Source of the DNA: Gossypium raimondii
Taxonomy: Eukaryota; Streptophyta; Magnoliopsida; Malvales; Malvaceae
Length of the DNA: 64,000 bases
Direction of reading: 5' to 3'
Assembly (NCBI RefSeq): GCF_025698545.1
Contig: NC_068575.1
Span: 57,111,980 to 57,175,979, forward strand
Part shown: one piece after another, positions 54,091-64,000 of the stretch
Position numbering within the stretch: the stretch's first letter is position 1
Layout of the letters: every line of letters starts with the position of its first letter
Notes under the pieces: generated by a model
Database searches by the model: none
Told to the model about the DNA's origin: nothing
The model's input: only the letters and a program-made list of their open reading frames with translations
Translations under genes and position numbers: made by a program

Positions 54091-56560
54091 GAAGGAAAAA
54101 AAAGAGAGGAAAAAAGTACGTTTTATGTATTTATTTATAATGGTTTATCATGCACTTAATATTTCGAGCAAAATGTAATAGGCAAAAAATAATATAATAA
54201 ACTAAATGCTAAATTTACTCAATTTATTATAATAAATATATATAGTTAAAATACTACTTTAATAATATATTTTTTTAAAAACTTTGAAAATTTTTATTTA
54301 TTAATTTTATTATTCTAATGCTTTAGTTTATATAAAATGAATTAAAGTAACTAGAAATCTTATCACATGCGTATAAAAATTACTGATTTAAAATATAGAT
54401 ATGTGTTTAAAGATAATATACGTATGGTTTAGAATACAAATGTGTGTTTAAAATAATATACAATAAATAATGAAACGTATGGTTTGGGACTAGTTAATAA
54501 TAACACATTAAATATGTACTATATTAAAATGAAAAAATAAATAAATTATGAGTAGAATGAAATTTAAAAATATATATATCAAATTAGAAATATTAAATGA
54601 ATACAATTGTTTATCATGGTGTTGTCATCAATATTGTGTTTGTGTCGATTTAATTTGTGATTCTAACTCAATCAACAATACTATTAATAAGAAATCTTAT
54701 CAAATGTATGCGTCTCGAAACCACATATTTAGAAAACAAATATGATTTAAAAATAACATACAATAAATAATGAAAAGTACGTATGATCTGAAACTAATTA
54801 ATAATAACACATGAAATATGTAAAATTTTAAAGTAAAAATTAGATTAATTTATGAGTAAAACAAAATTTAAACACAAAAACACATCGATTAAGAATATTG
54901 ACGAATACAATTGTTTATCGTTATTTTGTCATCAATTCGATTTCGTGTCGTGGTTTTTGTGACACTAGTTCAATCAACAATATACACAAATATATAAAAA
55001 CTTAGAACACAAATATTTTATTAAAGTTTCAAATAAAAACTAAAAGTTACTTTAATTTAGATGATAAATGAAAAGGTTTTATATGTATGGTTTCCTTGGT
55101 TCAAATCTCATTATGGATTTTTTTTGAGTTATACAAATATAAAAAGGCAAAAATACTCACATAATCATATAACTTACTTTGCAAATAAAATTGTGTTTTG
55201 GTAATTCCCTAACGAGTTGAAACATGGTTGGTAGGTGACAACAACTCAAGAAAAGACTTAATAAATAATATAGATATATAACTGATAGAGATAATAAATT
55301 ATGCATATCACAATAAAATGTATGAAGTGCATCTTGGTTGAGTGGTAAGTTTAACGGCTTATTAATCCAATTGGTGTGGTTCAAAATTCACTATATGCAT
55401 ATTTTATTGGTTTTTGTTAAAATGAAAAGATCAAAATACTCCCCAATAATATAACTATTTTAATATAAAAGATATTTTCATAATTTCCTACCGAGTTGGT
55501 TATTCAATTGAGGTTGACATCAACTCGTTAAACACTTGATAAATAGTATAGATATTCAACTAATGGAGATAATAATTTGTGCATGTTAAAATAGAAATAT
55601 AATAAATTCATTAAAATAAAGTTTTGATTGGGTGGTAAATTTAAAATTTACAAATCCAATCAGCACAGATTTAAATTTCAATATTTGTATATTTTAATTC
55701 ATTTTATTAAATGAAAAGAATAAAATACCTTTAAATAATTAAAATGTGACATTAATGTAAAATTATCTAATTAAGACAAGATTATCTTTTACAATCTAGA
55801 ATCTTGACATTGTTAAAGATGTGACATTACTTACTTAAGGTAATGCTTAAAATTCAAACATGGTAATTATATACCAGTAAATGTAACCATTTTATTAAGG
55901 TCTATAATCAGTAACAAAAAAATGCACAGAAGCATTAGATTTATGGTATCATATTCATCGTTGAAATGTAGCTATTGGAGTTTTATAGTGCGAATATTAA
56001 AAATTGGCAGTAACCTGGGAATTAGGCCAATTCGTATTTTAACCATTACAAACTATAAAGTGCAGACACATATAAGCCGCATTGTAATCACTCCGATGTA
56101 AAAGTATTATGAAAGTCTTTATATTTGTGGTTAAATTGTTTTCACTCATTTTACTAAAAAATGAGTAAATTAGTTTAAAATTTTATATGTTTTATTGTTA
56201 AAATTGGTTCTTATAAGTCAGCATAAGATGCAGTAGTATGACATATGTAATTGTCTGTTATTTAATCAATAACGTCAAACTTTAATAGAAGAAACAAATA
56301 AAACTTTTAGTAAAAAAATAGTTTACTCATTAATTTAATGTGTAAAATTAATTTGTCCATTTTTTTAATAATTGAAACAAATCTACTGAACTTTTACCTC
56401 TTTAAATGAATTACTAGCAAAAATAAAGGTTTGGGCTCGACATTATAGAATATTCATTACCAACATTCCTAATTCCGTTTAACAGCGTTGACAGCAAATT
56501 GGAAATGTCCTAAATAGTAAATAGAAAAAAGAAAGGAAAAAAAAACCCGAATATTGAGAG
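54091..56560. repeat. AT-rich region with diverged ~300-bp tandem duplications
   Basis: Two ~320-bp diverged copies lie at about 54360-54690 and 54700-54990, sharing ATACAATAAATAATGAAA, TTAATAATAACACAT and GAATACAATTGTTTATC. Two more ~300-bp copies lie at about 55135-55430 and 55435-55740, sharing TTCCTA-CGAGTTG, GACA-CAACTC and ATAGATAT-AACT. The second set contains TTGGTTGAGTGGTAAG and GGTTCAAA strings that resemble Pol III A and B boxes. No coding signal. Confidence 0.5.
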
Positions 56561-56561
56561 T

Positions 56562-56833
56562 GAGCTTGGGAGGGATGGAGGAGGAGTGTGAGGGTGCATG
56601 AAAGAGAGAGGAATGTCAGGAAGGTCCATGTTGGTCTCCATGAACCTGGCATCCGCTGGAAGATCAGTAAATACCACCATTGTAGGAGGGGCAGTCGCTC
56701 TGTTCTCGTAACAGTCCTGTTGGTAGGCTTTGTTTGTGTCTACCTCTACAACTTGTTAGGTTCTGGACTTGTTATTTTTGGGTCCAAACTTAATTTCACT
56801 TCCAGTTCTCATGGGCCCTTTAATAAGGCATAG
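56562..56833 (+). pseudogene. Possible remnant of a host 5' exon (membrane anchor)
   Basis: A frame reads ...VRVHERERNVRKVHVGLHEP, then GIRWKISKYHHCRRGSRSVL, then a hydrophobic span (VTVLLVGFVCVYLYNLLGSG). This looks like a type II signal anchor. The only nearby ATG (56576, ATGGAGGAGG) is in another frame and stops after eight codons, so a frameshift may separate start and body. The frame ends at 56833 and no further exons are recognised. I do not recognise the protein. Confidence 0.3.
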
Positions 56834-59592
56834 GGTTTCTTGAAGAGTAAAATTCAAGAACAACTTGTGTATGAATTGATTACAAAATGACGAGGAGAGT
56901 AGGAGACATGAATGTAAGTAATTTTAGGTAATTATCCATAAAAGAATAAAAGGTTATAGTATTAAGAAAAAAGGAACCTTTACTTTTATATAAATACTGG
57001 AAGGACTAGTACAGCCAGAAAATTGATTGGATTTTAGTCCTAAATAAAAATACAAATAATCAAGATTATTCCTTCCTGTTCATGTCCATATAACTTTGAA
57101 GCATACATTACGAAAAAAAGAAGAACAAAATTATCCTCATAGGCCTCGGCCCCTTTTCATTCATGTGTTTACTTCATTGACTGGTCCATAAAATCAGCAG
57201 AAAACGAAGCGAGTAATATAGCTAGCTGTAAAATGAATAGAAAAAGGAACAAACATCCCGGACTCCCTAGTCCCAAGGGGACATTCCAAGAGTGCACGGG
57301 AAGATAGATCAAAAATGTTCTATTGGTACAACACTACTTGGTTTGTTGGATTGAAAATAGTTTTTAGAAAATAATTTATTTGTTTACTGTTTAAATGGAT
57401 CTGTATAAAATATTTTTTATTATTTAGCAAATTCTTTAGAAGTATTTCATAAAAGTTGCTTTTAATGAAATAAACATACATTTGAGATTTTTTTGTATCT
57501 TTTCATTGTTTAATTAAGTTTATTTTATATCTATAATTTTATATTTTACATTATTTTTGCATATATTGTAATGATTTATTTATAAATAAATACGTTAAAT
57601 TAAATATATAATATTATTCATTTATTAAGTTAGAATATTGACTATCATAAATTGAAAACAACCAAAGCGAATAGATGATTCCTAATTGTGTCATAAAAAA
57701 TAAAAATTAAAGAAACTTAACTTCCAAACCACAATTAGTAGCACATAGCATTAAATTAATAATATCATTCAAGTGCATAATTAGTAATACATCACATGAT
57801 GACTACAATATTTGGTTGAATAATAATAAATTAGCTTAAAAAACAGTAGAATAAAAGGGCTCAGATCCATGGTAAAATTGTAAAACATAAAGACAATTAG
57901 GAGACTCCATTCTTAAAGCTTCAGGCTTTTAACTTTAAAATTCAAGTAAGTCCTTGATTATTTTATTGTATTTTTTTATAGATCCGAAGTTATGGGAGCT
58001 TGATTTAGCTAGTCTTTATACCAAACTGTAAAATTGTTAAAGTTTTAAAAGTTGTCATTGTTGATTTCTTAAAGTTTTAGGTGTTAAATTGATAGATTTT
58101 AAGCTTAGATGTGAGAAATGACTAAATTGTAAAGCTTAATTGATAGTTTTGTACATTAGGAACTAAACTGAATAAAATGTAAAATTGATTGTAAAAATAA
58201 GAAATAGGAGATCTTTAATATATAATAGTGAAATCATAATTCAATTTGAAGCTTTAAATCAAAAATTATGTTAATCCCGATTTTAGAGAATAAATTGCAA
58301 AAAAAAGAGAGTATAAATTGATAATTGAATTTGAATCGATTGATTATTGATAATTCTATATGTTTTATGTTAATCAGTAGTTAATGCCGATTGGAAAATG
58401 TTCAAGACATTTTGATAAACAAAACTTTATCAGTTTGAAAATGTTTTTCGAACAAAATTAATAAAATATTTTATAAAAATAAAAGAGTAATTTTATATTG
58501 ACCATCTTATTTTACATAAAATAAACATATATAAAACAAATGGAACGTATGTTGTTAAAGGAATACATTATGTTACATAACACCATTGTATCTGTTTAAT
58601 TTTGTTAATAATGGCATAAATACAAATCTACCAATTACAATATAAACATCAAAACCTTTCTGATTCGTCAATTACAAGAATATTATTTTTTTTAAGCTTT
58701 GGAATTTACTTTACCTTTTCTTTTCACCTAAAAGGAAAAAAAAAAGAAGCCCATAACTGTTGGCCAAAAAGATAAAGAAAACCTCAATTTTGTTTCCTAA
58801 TAACTTTGACCGCATCTTAACTTCCAGTTGAATTATCTAACCCTCGTTTTACTACATTTTTATATACGACAAAAGATGGTATAAAATTATAATTTCATGT
58901 CATCCTTACCTCTTTTCAATAAAAGCATGATAAATCATATTTTTACTGCTGAATTTTAGCTTCTTCCTCATGAAAAATTCAAATCCAACTAAAAATGCTA
59001 AAATTCAGAAGAAAAATCTGATTTTGTTATACTTTCATTAGAGAAGGATAAAGATAACGTGAAATTACAGTTTCATACAACCTATTCTTTTTATATATTT
59101 ATTTGAAACATTAAAATGTTAATTATGTTCAGACAAAAAAGGTAATTGTACTGATTTTAATGTTCCATCTAATGCTTAAAAATTTTGTAACTTATATGGG
59201 ATAGCATTAAAAGGTGGGTTTAGTATACAATAGAAAATAAATCTATAGATTCAAACATTGAAGATAACATTATTAAAAGAAAGTATTATAAATTAGTGTA
59301 TAAAAAATTGTAACTATTTTATCTGAATATTTACTATAAATAACATTACTTCTTTTGAAACAATAACATTTTAATTTTTTTTGTTATGAAATTAGTGTAA
59401 AATTCACTTCAGTCGGTCGTACAAAACATAGTTGCTGTGAAAAAGCCATCACCAAATCCAATCTCAATTTTTTTGTCTCAGTCCTTGTCCGTATAACGAT
59501 TAACGATTACAACTCTATTCCTACGTGCACCCCATCCTACTCCACTTCAACATACATTCTTCATTCCTTTCTTAACTCATACAGTCCGTCAC
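56834..59592. other. AT-rich intergenic sequence
   Basis: No gene seen. Several GTAAAATTGT/TAAATTGAT phrases at 57870-58480 resemble old repeat debris. Confidence 0.45.
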
Positions 59593-59600
59593 TATATATA
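59593..59600 (+). promoter_or_regulatory. TATA box of the ATL4-like gene
   Basis: TATATATA lies 44-51 bp upstream of the start codon, giving a short leader of roughly 15-25 nt if transcription starts about 30 bp downstream. Confidence 0.65.
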
Positions 59601-59643
59601 CACACATATTTTCGTAATACAACTAAAAACAAGGAATTCATTA

Positions 59644-60597
59644 ATGGCTTCACCCCCACCGTTTTCATATGGCGTGATGGGAGGACCTGTTACCGCCGCC
59701 GAATTTGACACCACGCAACACTCGCATCCTTCTTCCTCCATTGACAATGTCAAGCCAAGTTTAATACTACTACTTTTGATCCTTTCCGTAGCCCTGCTTG
59801 TTTCCGTCTCTCTTTGCCGCCTCCTCCACCGGCGTTGCTTGCGTCACCTCCCACCTTCATCTACCTCCACTATTACCGTCGGTTCCAGCCACCGCATCAG
59901 TCCCGAACAATCATCCATGACTTCGTTGCTCGATTCTCTTCCTCTTTTTACATTCTCTTCTATTTCTCGCGGCTCCAACAACGGGGATTGCGCGGTTTGT
60001 TTGTCGAAATTCGAAGCGCAGGATCAACTCAGGCTTCTCCCTCTTTGTTGCCACGCGTTCCACGCTCATTGTATCGACACTTGGCTCACTTCCAACCAAA
60101 CTTGTCCTTTATGCCGCTCTCAGCCCTTTGCTTCCGACTCCCATCTCAGGAAGGTTTTGCTTCAGTCTTCCAATACTTCAAGTGCGATTGGAATTGGCGG
60201 CAGCGACAGTTTCCGGCTCGAGATTGGCTCTATCAGTCGCCGTCATCCAGGCTCCGACTCCGGCGAGCAGAGAAGGTCTTATTCCATCGGCGCTTTCGAT
60301 TATATCATCGAGGAAGAATCGGAGGTGAGTAGAAATCAAACGCATCGAAACGTGACCGACAAGGAAGCGAGTCTCCCGGCAGATGTTAGTACTGGAAGGA
60401 GTTGGCTCAAGGAATACGATAGGCTGTCGTTTTATTTATCGTCTCGTGCGTCGTCCTTTCGTAGCTCAGGAAGGTACTTAATGGGGAGCAGTCGCCGAAG
60501 CGGTAGTATCTCCTCCGTTACCGGAGATTACGACGTGGAAGCCAATCGCATTGGCGAGGAGATCAGCGAAATGTTTCGTTGGTTCTCAGAGATATGA
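59644..60597 (+). CDS. ATL4: RING-H2 E3 ubiquitin ligase, ATL family (ATL4-like)
   Basis: Single-exon gene, 317 residues. One transmembrane helix (about 37-59, [20 protein letters not shown]) is followed by a basic stretch, a degenerate GLD-like motif (SLLDSLPLF, about 94-102) and a RING-H2 domain (about 116-157) with C116, C119, the C-x-H-x2-H-x2-C core (CCHAFHAHC) and CPLC. A family-specific tail follows: [50 protein letters not shown] and [13 protein letters not shown]. These tail motifs match Arabidopsis ATL4. ATL proteins are membrane-bound ubiquitin ligases, often induced in defence; the target is unknown. A consensus splice donor (CCAG|GTAAGTG) lies seven bases after the stop, so a 3'-UTR intron is likely. 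Confidence 0.94.
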   Translation: MASPPPFSYGVMGGPVTAAEFDTTQHSHPSSSIDNVKPSLILLLLILSVALLVSVSLCRLLHRRCLRHLPPSSTSTITVGSSHRISPEQSSMTSLLDSLPLFTFSSISRGSNNGDCAVCLSKFEAQDQLRLLPLCCHAFHAHCIDTWLTSNQTCPLCRSQPFASDSHLRKVLLQSSNTSSAIGIGGSDSFRLEIGSISRRHPGSDSGEQRRSYSIGAFDYIIEEESEVSRNQTHRNVTDKEASLPADVSTGRSWLKEYDRLSFYLSSRASSFRSSGRYLMGSSRRSGSISSVTGDYDVEANRIGEEISEMFRWFSEI

Positions 60598-61724
60598 ATC
60601 CAGGTAAGTGAAGCCACCTCTTCTTTTACCGTTTGATCTGCTGTAGAATAGCGCAGGGAAATATTGCGTACGTTTATGATATGATTCCACATTTCATCTT
60701 GAATTTCTAACGGGATTTTACTCTGGAGTAGGATACTAATTCTTTTATTGGTACTACTTGGCGGGGTCGGTAATTTTCATATACATTCTATATATTACTA
60801 ATATCAGTACTATATATTTACATTTTCTTTTGTACATATAAGCTAAATTGTCACATTTTATATATGGTGAAATAAGGTGGTGCCCCAATTTTCGTGATTA
60901 ATGGATCATGTTTATTGCTCTTTGGTAGTGAGAAGCATGTATCCCACATTACTTTAATTTCGTTGGGTTGGTGTTTTTTTAGAATTTAACCCATATATTC
61001 ACATAATAAATTGTAAGTGAAATGACAAAAAAAAAAAAACTTGTTTTTTAAAGTTTAATATTTAGAATTTTAAAAATAAATACTTGGAATTAAAACTTGT
61101 ATTCTTCTATTCTATTGATGACAATGGGGAATGGCATGAATGAACAACTCAACGATGTTTTGGTTTAGGTTTAATTGCTCCTTCCAAGTCCCAACCAAAG
61201 CTAATGAAAGGTTTTGTTCATAATTATGGGTTTAGGCAGAAGATCATGTGCTCTTTCAGATGAGTGGAGTCGTTGAATGACAGACTAGAAAATTCTTGGT
61301 TGATTTTGGATAAGAAATCCATTGCTTTTTTTTTTTTTATAAAAGTGAATCTCTCCTCCCTAATTCTCTTCCTTAATGAAAACAATCCAATATCATAACT
61401 CACAAGCAAATCAAGTTTGAAGACCAACAAAGAAAAAAAGTGTAATAAACCAAGACTGAAAGATAGAGGTTCTTTATTTTTCTTCTTTCAAACAAAAAAG
61501 AAAAAAGTGGTTCCCCTGTAACTGCTAAGTGGTTAAGGTGCAGCTGCTTTGCTTTCCTTTTTCTTTTGTATTTCATTTAGGATATGATAGAAAGAACAAA
61601 TACTTAACACACTATCTCTCAATACTCTGGCTCTCGATGGTTAATTAGTAGAGTGAAAAGTGGGAATATATTAGTTTAGGTGCAAAATCTCCAGCATAGT
61701 CATTTGAGCAATTCATTATGCCAA
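60598..61724. other. 3' flanks of ATL4-like and GPI-protein genes
   Basis: The donor at 60605 suggests a 3'-UTR intron of the ATL4-like gene. The remainder is AT-rich, with no other gene seen. Confidence 0.45.
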
Positions 61725-62308
61725 TCAAATTTGGTTCAACAGCGAAATGAATAAATAACTAAAGGTAATAATATAGTTAAACAACATAGCACTTCTGTGT
61801 CCAGCATTGCAAGGAAATGCACTTCCACTATAGCACCCTTTCTTCTGCTTTATCCCTTCACCGCGATCTTCAAGAACGAAGCTAGAATTTGTCCCACCAT
61901 TACTAAAAAGAACACACCAAAAGAAAGGACCTTTGTGGAACCCAATCAAGCCAACTCCCACCTCACTATGCGATTTATTTCTCAAAACAGTTAAGCTCTT
62001 CTTGTCTTTAACAAGAACATTTGCAAAGGCTAGTGATGGCTCTGTATATTTCGATTGACAACCCACAATGTGGCCGGTAATCGTGCCAATTGTAGGCAGC
62101 TCTACACCACAGTTGGGAGCAAATACTTCAGTGAAGTCATCCGTGGGTGGTTTACAGTTTACAGCGCTGTTCCCACTGCAGTTCCCCTTGCATAACTCGA
62201 CATATTGGAGGGCCATGCACCCAAGACCGGGATTATCATTTAGTCGTTCAAGTTTTTGAGCAGTTCTATTCTGGTTAATGATCTCAACAAGATCATTTGC
62301 AGGGTTTC
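61725..62308 (-). CDS. GPI-anchored protein, At3g18050-like (main exon, 5' incomplete)
   Basis: The exon starts after TTGTCCTCAG at 62308 and finishes a split Gly codon before NPANDLVEIINQNRTAQKLE. It encodes 193 residues ending in a TGA at 61727-61725. The sequence is Cys-rich (GCMALQYVELCKGNCSG; NCKPPTDDFTEVFAPNCGVE; GPFFWCVLFSNG) with several N-glycosylation sites (NRT, NCS, NKS, NSS). The hydrophobic C-terminus (LFNYIITFSYLFISLLNQI) is typical of a GPI-attachment signal. It matches the plant family I remember as At3g18050-like GPI-anchored proteins, function unknown, at the outer cell surface. The signal-peptide exon should lie upstream on the minus strand, but none is recognisable up to 64000, so it may lie beyond the window. 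Confidence 0.85.
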
Positions 62309-64000
62309 CTGAGGACAAGCAGCAAATACAGGCCAGTTTTATAGAAGTTCAGTATACCGAAGAAGACAAATATATTGCATCGGTAGGTAATGAATATAAT
62401 TGCAAACTAAATACATTGGATTATGCCCTTTACACCATGTCTCATCATTCAACCATAATGGTTATGTTTCATGTTTTGGGAGATAGAACACCCTACTAAA
62501 CTAATGTCCTATACAGAATCAAAAGATTAAAGTCAGGTATATCTAGCCACAGAAGCATCTAATGTAGTTTAACATGTACCATAATCATTTAAATTGAATG
62601 CAGCCTTGCGTGCCAAAGAGTTGATAGATGAAATGTTACAAAGAGGAGAGCACCCATGGTTCGAATTTCTTATCTATAGCATGAGTAAGAGAGAGGGTTA
62701 TAATCCTATTAACAGGCTCAATGTAGTCAAATCAATGGATGCAGGCTGCAAGTAAAAGTTTAGGAACCAAATGGCTAGCTGTTCTAGTATCTCAAAAAGG
62801 CAACTTCTTCAACCCCTAATATAGCTCTTAATAAAACGAATGGACACATTAGTTTCTCCTTCTATTTAAAAAGATTGGAGATAGAGAGTAATCTAGATTC
62901 ATGAGCAAAATTGATGAATGATGATAGATTGCCTAATAATAATTTGAACATAGATTGGTAAGATTGGTCGAAACTCATAGAGAATACATCTAAGAATTCA
63001 AGGTATCAGTGAACAAAGGTGAAGAAACGATTAAAACAAGTTACCAAAATAAATGATCTTATAGAAATGCGTGACCTACATGATCATTTCCCCTCTTAGC
63101 CTAACTCTTGCTTGGTCTTATCTTGTTTTTCTTTGAATCTTTCATAATGATAAGCTTAAAATATCTTCAAGGAAGTAGCCAAATTCAGCAAATACATATA
63201 CACCATTACATTGAGGTGTAGTTGCCCAAGCATTGGTAAGGCATGTAAGATATTTTAACACTGCCAATAGAGAACATTGTGGCAAAGAACGGAGATTTAT
63301 CTGCTGATAATAGAACTCATTAAGAAAAGATAGGTACACCGTGAACTGCTTAAAGATGTGCAAGTTCCAGCTAGACCCAAACAATCAAGACTAACTGTAT
63401 AACCCCAGAGTTTGGTCGTGAAGCTTGGCACAAGTTGTAATTGAATCTATACATATGGACAATGATACATGGAAGAGATTATCGGGACTGATAACAATTC
63501 CATTCCGGCTAAAATGGTTTCCGTAATGTACGTGTTGGGGTCCAGTGCATCGGTATGAGCACTCTGTCCTAGCTGAAATGCGTGCTGATTTGCTAAGGCA
63601 AGTTGTTTAGAAAATCGTACTTTTGTACCCCTTCACTCTACACCGGGTTGCTTAAAAATTCAGGGAATGTGAAAGCATAAATATTGCCTCTCAATGGAGT
63701 GAAGGTTTTGTTACTCTTGGGGATTTTTTAGTAGGAAATTGCAGCTGAATAAAACAATGTCTTCACTTTCGCAAACCCATCCGCCAAATAGAGAAAGGAC
63801 TATAATTTATAATGACTTTGAATGTCCTACCAGGCTATCAACTTTCAAAATATTTTTCAAGCATCCAACAGAAGTTGCAGATTAAAAAGAAAAGGTACAG
63901 ATAAAGGTTTAATGTTAAGTGTTAAGAAAGGTAATGTTTTTAAGTAAAACAGCTAGATATGTACAGTAAGTGTAGTTAAAAAATGAAAGAGTAGAAGATG
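62309..64000. other. Probable large first intron or upstream flank of the GPI-protein gene
   Basis: No recognisable exon. A minus frame at 63142-63384 contains PQCSLLAVLKYLTCLTNAWA but I cannot tie it to a family. The rest shows no coding signal. Confidence 0.35.

Noticed and set aside
63142-63384. Minus frame as the first exon of the GPI-protein gene
   Set aside because: No signal peptide, no donor in the phase needed to join 62308.

Overview
The window looks like nuclear DNA of a flowering plant (eudicot). Genes carry GT-AG introns, the gaps are AT-rich, and the protein families are plant ones (PBL-type RLCK, FLZ zinc finger, ATL RING-H2, plant MORN protein, CK2 beta with a plant N-terminal extension). 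The TGTAACA-bounded repeat blocks at 12.8-17.7 kb resemble repeats I remember from Gossypium (cotton), so Malvaceae is my guess. That is inference from memory, not a search.

Layout. 1-5.4 kb holds a decayed unspliced copy of part of a CK2 beta gene and the downstream flank of the next gene. 5.4-9.2 kb (minus) is an 11-exon three-RRM hnRNP R/Q-type gene, predicted 782 aa. 9.4-19.4 kb is repeat-rich: MITE-like elements, two opposed LTR-like blocks, and three internal exons of a RABD2/Rab1 GTPase with neither end present. 19.5-23.3 kb is an intact CK2 regulatory subunit gene (288 aa), followed by four copies of a ~208-bp tandem repeat. 24.3-26.1 kb is a 1.8-kb terminal-inverted-repeat element carrying exons copied from two unrelated genes, an AP2 (AINTEGUMENTA-like) gene and an LRR receptor kinase. 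27.9-30.9 kb is a membrane-anchored MORN-repeat gene (525 aa). 31.9-37.8 kb holds the 3' end of one LTR retroelement and a complete-length but broken Ty1/copia element with both LTRs and a target duplication. 38.8-46.7 kb is a head-to-head pair: a truncated first-exon copy (minus) and an intact PBL19/20-like cytoplasmic kinase (plus, 438 aa), with a hAT MITE between them. 47.3-47.8 kb (minus) is a small FLZ gene. 49.1-50.1 kb is a MITE-like element, then a GC-rich island, then a 5'-truncated LINE (52-54.1 kb) and diverged tandem repeats. 59.6-60.6 kb is a single-exon ATL4-like RING-H2 ligase gene. 61.7-62.3 kb (minus) is the main exon of a GPI-anchored protein gene whose signal-peptide exon I could not find.

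The genes do not form a pathway; they are independent nuclear genes. The most unusual item is the two-donor captured-exon element at 24.3-26.1 kb. Its exon junctions happen to share splice phase. Second is the kinase pair, where the partner has lost its first splice donor and reads on as a 153-residue protein ending inside the kinase N-lobe.
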